Origin: Bin5 sp965221145
GTDB lineage: Bacteria > Chloroflexota > Anaerolineae > Caldilineales > Caldilineaceae
Direction: 5' to 3'
Length of the DNA: 64,000 nucleotides
Assembly (NCBI GenBank): GCA_965221145.1
Contig: OZ244877.1
Span: 1,798,001-1,862,000, forward strand
Below the pieces are notes generated by a model. The model searched no databases. It saw nothing but the letters and a program-made list of their open reading frames with translations, and had not been told where the DNA came from. This document shows positions 54,308 to 62,797 of the stretch, piece after piece. How positions within the stretch are numbered: position 1 is the first letter of the stretch; each line of letters begins with the position of its first letter. The translations under genes were made by a program, and so were the position numbers.

Positions 54308-55105
54308 ATGCTGACAGACGAGCAAAAAGCACATTTTCATGCGTTGGGCTTTGTAAAGGTGGAAGGGGCGCTTACGCCGGAGGAGGTCGATGAATTCTCC
54401 TGGCGGTTCGACGCCATCATCGAGCGGGGCGAGACCCAGGGTGACGGTTCGGAGGCGGGCGCCCGCATCTTCCCGGACGGTCACCGCGTCATCCTCCCGC
54501 TGATCGAGGCCGATCCCTACTTCTACAACATGCTGGATCATCCAAACCTGGCCAGCGTTGCCGAAGATCTGCTGGGCGACGATTGCATCTTCTACGGCAG
54601 TTCGGACGGGCAGATCCACGATGGGGATACCACCTGGCATCGCGACGGCGGCACGCCTGGCCCTGCGATCGAGGCCAAGCTGACATTCTATCTGGACGAC
54701 GTAGCGCCCGGCAAAGGCTGCCTCAGCTTCATCCCCGGCAGCCACCTGTGGCCGCTCCATTTCAACGACCTGGAAAAGCGGATCGACGACCATGTGCTCG
54801 GCTATCCCATGCAGGAGTTTCCGGGCCGCTACGACCTGCCGGCGGGCAAGGGCGACGTGATCGCCTTCCAGACGCGCATCTGGCACTCATCGTGGGGCGG
54901 CGGCGCCAACCGGCGGCAAATGGCCTGGATGATGCGCACCGCGCCCCGTATGCAGTGGGAAGTCGACCGAATCGTCGAGTTCAACAAGGGGTATTCCGAG
55001 AAATGGTCGAAAGAGACCGGGCGGCTCATCTCGGACCGCCTGTTCGAAACGGCTGACCCTCGGCGCATGAGGAAGATTCAACTGCTCAAGGACCTGGGCG
55101 CGTGA
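54308..55105 (+). CDS. PhyH-family Fe(II)/2-oxoglutarate dioxygenase
   Basis: 265 residues from ATG 54308 (AAGGAA upstream). The metal motif is HRD in TTWHRDGGTPG (His111, Asp113), with GCLSFIPGSHLWPLH and distal histidine IWHSSWGGGANRRQMAW. It lies 70 bases behind the MalF-like permease of system 5 and just ahead of a second PhyH gene, so the three are likely co-transcribed and the oxygenase probably acts on the imported compound. Confidence 0.9.
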   Translation: MLTDEQKAHFHALGFVKVEGALTPEEVDEFSWRFDAIIERGETQGDGSEAGARIFPDGHRVILPLIEADPYFYNMLDHPNLASVAEDLLGDDCIFYGSSDGQIHDGDTTWHRDGGTPGPAIEAKLTFYLDDVAPGKGCLSFIPGSHLWPLHFNDLEKRIDDHVLGYPMQEFPGRYDLPAGKGDVIAFQTRIWHSSWGGGANRRQMAWMMRTAPRMQWEVDRIVEFNKGYSEKWSKETGRLISDRLFETADPRRMRKIQLLKDLGA

Positions 55106-55196
55106 AATCTCAGCTCTTGGTTTCTTATTGAACGCCCGCGCACGAGTGCCTTTGCCAAGATCTGAAAGCTATGAACTGCCGCTAGGAGCAAAAAAG

Positions 55197-56030
55197 ATGA
55201 ACGTAGAATCGCACGTAGCCGAACTTGAGCGGGATGGGTATACGGTCATCCCCGATGCGCTCTCGCCGCAGGAGGTCCGCGCCACGCGTCAGGCGGTCAA
55301 GGACCTGCTGGCCGAGGAGCGTGATATTGCACTGGGCACTGGCACGCAGTCGGACAATCTCCTGACCTCGCATACTATCGTCGGCAAACATCCGGTATTC
55401 TATGAGTTCTTCCTCAATCCGCCGACGATGCAGGTGGTGCGGCAGATGATCGGCGACGACGCGCTCCTCTATGATGCCAACATCCGCATCCCGATGCCCA
55501 CGGGCGCGGCGAACAAGCGCCAGGGTTTCCAACTCCACGTGGATAGGGAGGACTACACCGTCGTGCCCTTTGTCAACGGGAAGCACTTTCCGATGGCGAT
55601 GAATGTCACTTGGTGTCTGGTAGACTTTACGATACAGAACGGCGCAACACTGCTGTGGCCCGGCTCGCATCAAGCTTGTCAGGTGCCCGAACCCGAGAGC
55701 AGGCCGCCGGGCTATGTTTATGCCGAGGCGCCCGCCGGCAGCGCCGTGATCTGGGATGCCGCCATCTGGCACGCCAGCGGCATCAACTGCGGCGACAGCC
55801 CGCGCTACGCGGCGCTGGCCTACTACATCCGTTCGTGGATGCGGGGCAAGACGGACAGCCTGCGCTTCATACCGCCCGACGTGCTCCCAATTTTGTCGGA
55901 GGAGGCCAAACACCTGCTCGGCTTCCGGCCTGCGCCGCCCGACTATTCGGATGTCAAGGCGCTCAACCCCGAGCAGCTTGCCGCCCTGACCGTGGATGAG
56001 AAGAAGATTCTCGGATTCGCTGTTTACTGA
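55197..56030 (+). CDS. PhyH-family Fe(II)/2-oxoglutarate dioxygenase
   Basis: 277 residues from ATG 55197 (AGGAG upstream). The metal motif is HVD in FQLHVDREDYTVVPF (His114, Asp116), with GATLLWPGSHQACQV and distal histidine in AIWHASGINCGDSPRYA. Motif and spacing differ from the preceding gene, so the two are distant paralogues rather than a fresh duplication. Second PhyH of the system-5 cluster. Confidence 0.9.
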   Translation: MNVESHVAELERDGYTVIPDALSPQEVRATRQAVKDLLAEERDIALGTGTQSDNLLTSHTIVGKHPVFYEFFLNPPTMQVVRQMIGDDALLYDANIRIPMPTGAANKRQGFQLHVDREDYTVVPFVNGKHFPMAMNVTWCLVDFTIQNGATLLWPGSHQACQVPEPESRPPGYVYAEAPAGSAVIWDAAIWHASGINCGDSPRYAALAYYIRSWMRGKTDSLRFIPPDVLPILSEEAKHLLGFRPAPPDYSDVKALNPEQLAALTVDEKKILGFAVY

Positions 56031-56425
56031 AGTGGATCCCGTTAGAAGTTACGATTCCTCGCATGGTCTGCGCCCTGGGAGCGGGGCGCCCTTAGGGCCT
56101 GTCTCGCCTGCTTCTACGCAATGCGGAACACGGGGCGCCCTCTGGGCCACGCTGTGCCGACAAAAGCGTTTTCTAATAGTGAACGCACAGTAGGGCGAAT
56201 CGCCCAAAGCGCACATTGAAGAGATGGGAGCAGATCGACGATGCTCCCGAATACAGCCAGGCAAACTACATACCCCTATATCATCAGGCATTCGGCGGGG
56301 CTTCGACAGGATCCCCGACAAAAGGCTGAGTCAGACGCAAAGCCGAAGCCAGCCGGCGGAGGCAAACACAACGACAAAAGGGGCAGGTTTTCGCCCCTGA
56401 TTGGTTCCCATAAGGAGGGAAACTC
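56031..56425. other. Intergenic region before transporter system 6
   Basis: No gene found. GGGGCGCCCTTAGGGCC and GGGGCGCCCTCTGGGCC (near 56084 and 56135) are a short imperfect direct repeat of self-complementary sequence. No clear promoter was recognised. Confidence 0.45.
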
Positions 56426-57799
56426 ATGAACGAACAAAGGCAGGCTGGTGAGCGCCGACTGAGTCGACGCGGTTTCTTACAGGTATCGGCCGCCGGGGTG
56501 GCCAGTGTGACCGCCGGGTCATTGCTCTCTGGATGTGCGCCGTTGGCCCCCGGCGCTGCGCCGGCGGTCGTCAGCAGCGAACCGGTAACGATTAAGGTGA
56601 TGTCCTGGTGGTGGGTAGAGAAAGGTTCGGACGTGGCCCTGCGCAACCTCGTCGAGAAATTCGAGGCGGCCTACCCGGAGATAAAGGTGGAGGAAATCAG
56701 TTTCCCTAGCAACATCTACGAGGACGCGCAGTACAGTCAGATGGCGGCCGGCAAGCTCGACGCCGACGTGATGCACACGCTTGAGGGCACCGGCATTAAG
56801 CTGATCGAGGGAGGCTTTCTGGAACCTCTGAATGGCGTTGGCAGAAGCGCCGGCATCTGGGAATACGACGCTATCAAGAAGATTCCCCCCTGGTTCTGGA
56901 GCAATCGAGCCAACTTTGATGACGCGCCGGATGATTCCGGTGATCTCTATGTCCTGATGTTCAACACGGCCCAGGACGGCCTGATCTACAACATGGACAT
57001 TATTGAACAGGCGGGCGCCGCGCTGCCGGATACCCAGGATGAGGCGTATGAGCTGGCCAAGGCTCTGACCGACCGGCCTAACCAGTTCGGGTGGGCCAAC
57101 CGGCACACAGTCCCCGAGAAAGCCGGCTTCTTCCGTGACATGATCCCCTGGCTTCTGGGGTATGGCGGCGTGTACGCAGATGGCCAGCAGCCGACGGTGA
57201 ACACCGAAGCGATGATTAACACACTGGCGCATTGGCGGCGCATGTACGTCGACTGTTTCCCGCAAGGCTCAGACGCGGCCACCTTCCGCCGCATGATCGC
57301 CGAAGGCAAGGTCGCCCTCTATACCGACAACAACGCATTGCCCCCGAACTTCTTCAACATGAACCCGGATTCCGAAGGCTTCATCCGCTCGGCGCCGCTG
57401 CCGTGGCCGAATCGGAGAGGCGCGTCCTTCCCCTCCTATTGGGCCTGGCCCGCAGACTCTCCGCCGGAGAAAAAGGAGGCGGCAAGAACGTTCCTCGAAT
57501 TCTGGGCCTCGCCGGAGAATTTCAAGGAGATGACCTGGGCGCGCAAAGATCCCCCCATGATCCCTGAGGCGAACACGCCCGAGTACCTGGATTCGCTGCC
57601 CTGGATGTCGGGATTCGCCACCACGGACGCCGTTCCGTGGCTGTTCGTCATGGGCGATTATCAAGGCCACGTGGAGGAGTTCCGCACCATTGTGGTCGAG
57701 CACGCATCCGAAGTCGTGGTCGGCACAATTAGTCCCGAAGAGGGCGCCCAACGAGCACAGCAGGGCTTGGAGGTTTTGGCCGACGAACTGTTCGGCTGA
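56426..57799 (+). CDS. CUT1 sugar ABC transporter substrate-binding lipoprotein (system 6)
   Basis: 457 residues. Twin-arginine signal LSRRGFLQVSAAG with lipobox SLLSGC; a Tat lipoprotein. Mature fold features MSWWWVEKGSDVALRNLVEK and VLMFNTAQDGLIYNMDIIEQ. A strong TAAGGAGGG site precedes the ATG. It heads an operon with two permeases and a GH127-like enzyme, with a GH51 arabinofuranosidase on the same strand downstream. An arabinose-containing oligosaccharide is therefore a likely ligand (inference). Confidence 0.93.
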   Translation: MNEQRQAGERRLSRRGFLQVSAAGVASVTAGSLLSGCAPLAPGAAPAVVSSEPVTIKVMSWWWVEKGSDVALRNLVEKFEAAYPEIKVEEISFPSNIYEDAQYSQMAAGKLDADVMHTLEGTGIKLIEGGFLEPLNGVGRSAGIWEYDAIKKIPPWFWSNRANFDDAPDDSGDLYVLMFNTAQDGLIYNMDIIEQAGAALPDTQDEAYELAKALTDRPNQFGWANRHTVPEKAGFFRDMIPWLLGYGGVYADGQQPTVNTEAMINTLAHWRRMYVDCFPQGSDAATFRRMIAEGKVALYTDNNALPPNFFNMNPDSEGFIRSAPLPWPNRRGASFPSYWAWPADSPPEKKEAARTFLEFWASPENFKEMTWARKDPPMIPEANTPEYLDSLPWMSGFATTDAVPWLFVMGDYQGHVEEFRTIVVEHASEVVVGTISPEEGAQRAQQGLEVLADELFG

Positions 57800-57856
57800 C
57801 CTGGAAGAACAGAAATCGTCCGCGGCGTCTCGCTCGCTCCACCCGCGGCAACTCTA

Positions 57857-57898
57857 CCTGCTGCGCCCAGGATTCAGAATAGGCTTGGGCGCAGCAGG
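57857..57898 (+). other. Stem-loop between binding-protein and permease genes (system 6)
   Basis: CCTGCTGCGCCCAG (57857-57870) pairs with CTTGGGCGCAGCAGG (57884-57898), about 14 base pairs with a ~13-base loop and no T-tract. It ends 15 bases before the permease start and could also affect its ribosome access. Confidence 0.85.
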
Positions 57899-57912
57899 AA
57901 AGGCCTGACACC

Positions 57913-58821
57913 TTGCTCGGACTGAAGCGCGTGTCATTCGCCACACGACGACGGCTTTTCTCTCTCGCCATGGCTTTGCCCGTGGCCATATACCTGACCC
58001 TTGTGTTTGCCTATCCGATAGGTCAGGAAATCTACCTGAGTTTTACCCGGTCGCGCCTGCTCGACCGCACGCCGCCGGTATGGGTGGGGCTGGACAACTA
58101 CCAATCGCTGGCCGGAAGTGGTAGGTTCTGGCTCGTGATAGGGAACACGCTCTTCTACGCAATCGTGGCCAATGCTGTCATCATCGTCCTTGCAATGGGG
58201 CTGGCGCTGCTGCTGAATCAGGCCTTTCATGGCCGCAAGCTGGCGCGCGTCGTTGCGTCCCTGCCGTGGGCATTTCCGGAAGTGGCCGCCGTCCTGGTAT
58301 GGAGTTGGATGTACAATAAAGACTTCGGCGTGATGAACGTCTTTGTTCGCTGGCTGCCCGGCGTCTCCGAGAACCCCAACTGGCTGTTGGATCCTTGGAC
58401 GGCCTGGTTCTCCATCATACTCATGACGGTTTGGAAGATATTCCCTTTCTTCAGCCTGATCGTACTGACAGCCTTGCAGTTGATCGATAAAGAACTGTAC
58501 GCCGCCGCCAAGATCGATGGGGCCGGGTCATTTCAGCTTTTCCGGCACATCACGTTGCCGGGCATCGCCCCAACGTTGGGGATCATGACGCTGTTGATCA
58601 CCATTTGGGGATTCCGCCGCTTTCCCATCATCTATCTGTTGACCGGGGGCGGACCGGGCGTGAGGACTGCGACGCTAGTGGTCATCACATACATTACGGC
58701 CATCAAGTCGCTGAACGTGGGACTAGGCGGCGCTATGGCCATTGTGGGACTGATCATGTCGCTTATGATCACAGTGCTCTACGTGTTCGTAACCCGCCGG
58801 TTAGGCCAGGCACAGGTCTGA
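57913..58821 (+). CDS. CUT1 sugar ABC transporter permease, MalF-like (system 6)
   Basis: 302 residues from a TTG at 57913 (AGGAAAGG upstream); a GTG at 57931 is an alternative. EAA loop AAKIDGAGSFQLFRHITLPG, then YLLTGGGPGVRTATLVVITY. The MalG-like gene follows after 29 bases. Confidence 0.9.
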   Translation: MLGLKRVSFATRRRLFSLAMALPVAIYLTLVFAYPIGQEIYLSFTRSRLLDRTPPVWVGLDNYQSLAGSGRFWLVIGNTLFYAIVANAVIIVLAMGLALLLNQAFHGRKLARVVASLPWAFPEVAAVLVWSWMYNKDFGVMNVFVRWLPGVSENPNWLLDPWTAWFSIILMTVWKIFPFFSLIVLTALQLIDKELYAAAKIDGAGSFQLFRHITLPGIAPTLGIMTLLITIWGFRRFPIIYLLTGGGPGVRTATLVVITYITAIKSLNVGLGGAMAIVGLIMSLMITVLYVFVTRRLGQAQV

Positions 58822-58850
58822 GAAGTTGGAAGCCACAGAGGGTGATAGGA

Positions 58851-59720
58851 ATGCGGAACTCCCCTGCGCTGGCAAGCCAGAGATGGGCGATCGCCAGGAA
58901 GCGCGCCGAGCGCATCGCCCTGTATGTCACCATTGTCTTTGTCTGCCTGGTCATCGTCTTTCCGCTTTACTGGTTGGTGATAAACGCCCTGATCCCGGGC
59001 CGGGAAGTGTTTCGCTATCCGCCCGTTTTCTTCCCGCAATCCTTTCGGCTGAACGCTTACCAGGAGATCATTGAGCTTCATCCCATCCTGACTTGGCTCA
59101 AAAACTCGGTCATCGTCTCTTCGGGCACCGTGCTTCTGTCCATGATCCTGGAGATTATGGGCGCTTACGCTCTGAGCAGACACGGCTGGCCTGGGCGGGG
59201 CCTGCTGGCAATGGGGCTTCTGAGCACTCAGATGATCCCCTCGGCTGTGCTGGTCATCCCTATCTTTATCATATTTCGCCGGGCGGGTCTGGTCGACTCA
59301 CATCTCGGTTTGATCTCGGTTGACACAGCGCTGACCGTGCCTGTCGGCATCTGGATTCTCAAAGGGGCTTTCGATACGATACCGGAAGAGATAGCTGATG
59401 CAGCTCTGGCAGATGGTTGCAGTGAATTAGGCGTTCTCATCCGTATGTTACTGCCCCTGTCGTTGCCGGCCCTGGTTGCTGTAGCCGTGATCGCGTTCTT
59501 CACAGCTTGGGATGAGTTCGTCTTTGCTTCGGTATTCATCATTTCACAGTCATTACGCGTTTTTTCGGTGGGCATTTCTACCTTTATCGGTGAAATGGCT
59601 ACACCGATCGACCTGATCTTTGCCGCCGCCAGCATCTTTGTGATCGCGCCGCTCATCTTTTACGCATTTGTTGAACGGTATCTGCTCTCTGGCCTCAGCG
59701 CCGGCGCGGTGAAGGGGTAG
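58851..59720 (+). CDS. CUT1 sugar ABC transporter permease, MalG-like (system 6)
   Basis: 289 residues from ATG 58851 (GATAGGA upstream); the frame is open to 58605 inside the previous gene but that part is not permease-like. EAA loop ALADGCSELGVLIRMLLPLS and tail SGLSAGAVKG. It is the closest intact relative of the truncated remnant at 4037-4632. Confidence 0.92.
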   Translation: MRNSPALASQRWAIARKRAERIALYVTIVFVCLVIVFPLYWLVINALIPGREVFRYPPVFFPQSFRLNAYQEIIELHPILTWLKNSVIVSSGTVLLSMILEIMGAYALSRHGWPGRGLLAMGLLSTQMIPSAVLVIPIFIIFRRAGLVDSHLGLISVDTALTVPVGIWILKGAFDTIPEEIADAALADGCSELGVLIRMLLPLSLPALVAVAVIAFFTAWDEFVFASVFIISQSLRVFSVGISTFIGEMATPIDLIFAAASIFVIAPLIFYAFVERYLLSGLSAGAVKG

Positions 59721-59764
59721 TCTGGACTTGCGCCTGCCTACCTTATGTCAGGAAGAAAGATCTT

Positions 59765-61660
59765 ATGCATGCTGATGAGATGATCTATCCACCCCCCGAA
59801 TTCCCGGCCCCGGACGTGCCGGGCGAACGGTATGAAGCCGTCGTGCCGGACACGCTCGACCTGGCCGAGCGGGCCGCCATGGCCATAAGCGGTATCGCCG
59901 GCGGAATCGACCAAGACCTGGATCATCAGATGTGGTTTCTCATCAACTACGCCTGCAATCCTGCGACCATGCACCATCACGCCGCCGACGCAACCTGCGA
60001 CGCGCTGTTGGCTCCAACCCTCCCGCTCCTGCGCACGATGAGCGGCAGCACGGCCCACATTGCCACGGAAGTCGGGCTGATGGAGCATCTTTTGCGCGAC
60101 ACGTCGCCTGAGGATGGGCTGTATTACAACGTCTTTCGCCCGGACAAGCCTTGGCATTCGGAGTATGGTCACTCGCACAGGGCGCTTATCAATGAAGACT
60201 TCGCCGTCACCGTCGCCCAAGCCCATCTGCTGGAGGCGATGATTTTCTGGCGCGAGTTGAGCGGCGATCCGGCCTGGGAGACGCGCATTCGCAAAATGGT
60301 GGATGGGCTGACAAATATCGCCGTCTACAAAGATGATTACGCCTACTACCCGGACGGCGGCTTTGCCGAGGTGTGCGGGTACCCGCGCTCGGGCTGGCGG
60401 CATACCGATGAGCCGGAGGACGATTACAACAATGCGGAAGGCTCCGTAACCAGCTACTATGGCGATATTATGCGCGTGCTGCCGCTATGGTATCGGGAAA
60501 GCGGGGACGAGCGGGCGCTGGAACTGGCCGGTCGTCTTTCACGCTTCTGTATGCAGCCCCGCTTCTGGGGCGGCAATCCAGAGCCGGTGATGGTGGCTGG
60601 CAACGAGTTGGGACACTTCAACTTTCACGCGCACAATCGCCTTCTGATCCTCGCCGGTATGCTGGAATACGCGCACATGGCCAATGACGCGCGTGTGCTG
60701 GAGTTCGCCCAGCGCGGCTTCGAGTTTGCGATGACCATTGGCGTCGCCAAGCTGGGCTGGGTCACGGCTCCCTTCTGGGGCGGCAATCACGTCGGCATGA
60801 ATGAGGCCTGCACCTTCTTTGACCTGCTCAGACTCGGCATCCGGCTGAGCGATGCCGGGGCAGGGGACTATTGGGACATCGTGGATACGGTCGTGCGCAA
60901 TCATCTGGCTGAGCAACAGTTGCTCGACGCCGACATTCTGCGCAGGATAATGGAGGCCAGCCCGCCCAGGAGAGACCCCTCCGTCCCCCTCAACGAGACC
61001 AAGCAAGGAGAGTGCGATGAAAACGTGATCCAGCGCACGCTGGGCTTGTTCGGTTCTTGTGCCACGCCCGTCGGCGTTCCCCAACCCTGGGTCATGCAGT
61101 GTTGCAGCGCAAATGCGCCCAGAGCGCTCTACTATGCCTGGGAGGGAGCGTTACGCCACGATCAAGGCACTGTTACCGTTAACCTTATGCTCAACCGGGC
61201 TTCGGCGTGGGCCGATGTCGATAGCTACTTGCCATACGAGGGCAAAGTACTGATCCACGTCAAAGACGCCCAGCGGGTCGCGGTTCGCGTCGCTTCGTGG
61301 ATTCCCAGGCATAGTTTGCAGACGCGCGTCAACGGCGTCGCTCGCGAGGGGATACGGCTTGGCAACTACTTGACGTTTGACGAACTGCAGCCGGGCGATA
61401 CCATCGCGCTTGTGTTCCCCATCCACGAATCCGAAGCGACCTACACCGGCAACGCACATCGCCCTGGCAGCAGCAGCAGCAAAGTGCGGGAGACGAGATA
61501 CCGATGCACATTCCGCGGCAGCACTGTAGTGGACATCTCGCCCCGCGACGAAGACCCGACAACCTATCCTTTCTATCGGCGCGAGCATATGCGCAAGGAT
61601 ACCGCGCCGACGAAGAGCGTGACCCGCTTCGTGCCCGAACGCACCATCGTCAACTGGTAG
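59765..61660 (+). CDS. GH127-like glycoside hydrolase (beta-L-arabinofuranosidase superfamily)
   Basis: 631 residues with an alpha/alpha-barrel followed by a beta-rich C-terminal part. The metal-thiolate centre of GH127 enzymes is recognisable: ExC in GMNEACTFF (Glu347, Cys349) and adjacent cysteines in VMQCCSANAPR (Cys446, Cys447). In characterised enzymes a cysteine of the CC pair is the nucleophile. Sequence around it is divergent, so it may act on a different glycoside. It lies 44 bases after the MalG-like permease of system 6. No signal peptide, so it would process imported oligosaccharides inside the cell. Confidence 0.75.
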   Translation: MHADEMIYPPPEFPAPDVPGERYEAVVPDTLDLAERAAMAISGIAGGIDQDLDHQMWFLINYACNPATMHHHAADATCDALLAPTLPLLRTMSGSTAHIATEVGLMEHLLRDTSPEDGLYYNVFRPDKPWHSEYGHSHRALINEDFAVTVAQAHLLEAMIFWRELSGDPAWETRIRKMVDGLTNIAVYKDDYAYYPDGGFAEVCGYPRSGWRHTDEPEDDYNNAEGSVTSYYGDIMRVLPLWYRESGDERALELAGRLSRFCMQPRFWGGNPEPVMVAGNELGHFNFHAHNRLLILAGMLEYAHMANDARVLEFAQRGFEFAMTIGVAKLGWVTAPFWGGNHVGMNEACTFFDLLRLGIRLSDAGAGDYWDIVDTVVRNHLAEQQLLDADILRRIMEASPPRRDPSVPLNETKQGECDENVIQRTLGLFGSCATPVGVPQPWVMQCCSANAPRALYYAWEGALRHDQGTVTVNLMLNRASAWADVDSYLPYEGKVLIHVKDAQRVAVRVASWIPRHSLQTRVNGVAREGIRLGNYLTFDELQPGDTIALVFPIHESEATYTGNAHRPGSSSSKVRETRYRCTFRGSTVVDISPRDEDPTTYPFYRREHMRKDTAPTKSVTRFVPERTIVNW

Positions 61661-61721
61661 AATGGCGAAGAGCCTGAATTCCGCTCAAGAGACGGCAAGG
61701 GCCTGGGCCGCCTGCTTATCC

Positions 61722-62660
61722 CTAGAGCTTGGGTTGGACATAGGCGGAGATATGGGAACGCTGCGGATCGGTTTCCCATTTGTCCAGCAGGGGGGCGATC
61801 TCATCCGGTATGCGTATTGCCAGATTGAGGGCGGCTTTGCAGGCTGCCCGGCGTACGACCGTGCGCTTGTCGGCTGCCAGTCGCCAGAGCAACTCCGACA
61901 GAAGAGGAAAGTGCTTGGCCGCTTCAGCCGAGGACAGGGCCATCGCCACGTTCCACTGTGCGCGGGGCGTTGCGCTTGCCCGCCCCAACCATTCTGCAAC
62001 CAGCTTGGGTTGGCTCTTCAAGAAGCTATCGCCGATGGCGAATGCGCCACAATTTTTGCGGACATAGGGGTCGTCATCCTCCAGCAGCGGCGCCAGAATC
62101 TCCAGTAAGAGACGGCACTCGTCCCGTGTACAGTCTCTGGACGCAGAGCCGCTGGCGACGGCGACCGCCCGCCGCACATTGGGGGAGGCGTGGCCTGCCC
62201 ACCGTTTGAGCGTCGGAAAGATAGCCGCAAATTCGGCGCTAATGATATTTCTCAGCGCGCTGGCCGCCCACTCTTTGACCTCCCAATTCGCGCTGTCCGC
62301 CAGAGTCAGCACGATTTCCGCCACTTCGTTGGGGTTACGCGTGTAGAGCGGAGCCAGCAGCAACAGCCCGATCTCTTGCGCACCCTCGTTTTGTGAGCGC
62401 GCAAAGGCAATGGCCGTTCTGTACAATGACGCGGGCGAATTACTATAGTGCGTACTGATGAGTTTGGCCGCTTGCAGCTTGACCGCCTGGCGCGGCGTCC
62501 CGGCGTGTCCGGTCTTCTGCGAATCGAGGACGGCGAAAGCAGTCTGCACGTTGCCCTGTTCCAGCGCCGCGCGGAATTCGTCCTTCCAGAGATTGGTCTC
62601 TGCGACGGCGCATTCTCCATTCATGCGTGTGCCTTTGTGCTGTGCGTCTGAACGTGGCAT
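61722..62660 (-). CDS. AlkD/HEAT-repeat-like protein
   Basis: 312 residues of helical repeats: NEVAEIVLTLADSANWEVKE, WAGHASPNVRRAVAVAS, DDDPYVRKNCGAFAIGD and KRTVVRRAACKAALNLA. The arrangement resembles the DNA-alkylation repair AlkD family, whose HEAT repeats grip damaged DNA, but key catalytic residues cannot be confirmed. GGAG lies before the ATG at 62660. It interrupts the plus-strand arabinose-related genes and is probably unrelated to them. Confidence 0.7.
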   Translation of the reverse strand: MPRSDAQHKGTRMNGECAVAETNLWKDEFRAALEQGNVQTAFAVLDSQKTGHAGTPRQAVKLQAAKLISTHYSNSPASLYRTAIAFARSQNEGAQEIGLLLLAPLYTRNPNEVAEIVLTLADSANWEVKEWAASALRNIISAEFAAIFPTLKRWAGHASPNVRRAVAVASGSASRDCTRDECRLLLEILAPLLEDDDPYVRKNCGAFAIGDSFLKSQPKLVAEWLGRASATPRAQWNVAMALSSAEAAKHFPLLSELLWRLAADKRTVVRRAACKAALNLAIRIPDEIAPLLDKWETDPQRSHISAYVQPKL

Positions 62661-62797
62661 GCTGGACTCCGGTAATTGCCGAACAGTTGTGAGTCGATAC
62701 GACTCTTATAGCCCACGCGGAAGTTCTTCGCAAGAATGTAGAGTTCATGGGGCGGGGAAAAGCATCAAGAACAGCTTCCCGCACACCGGCTGAAATT

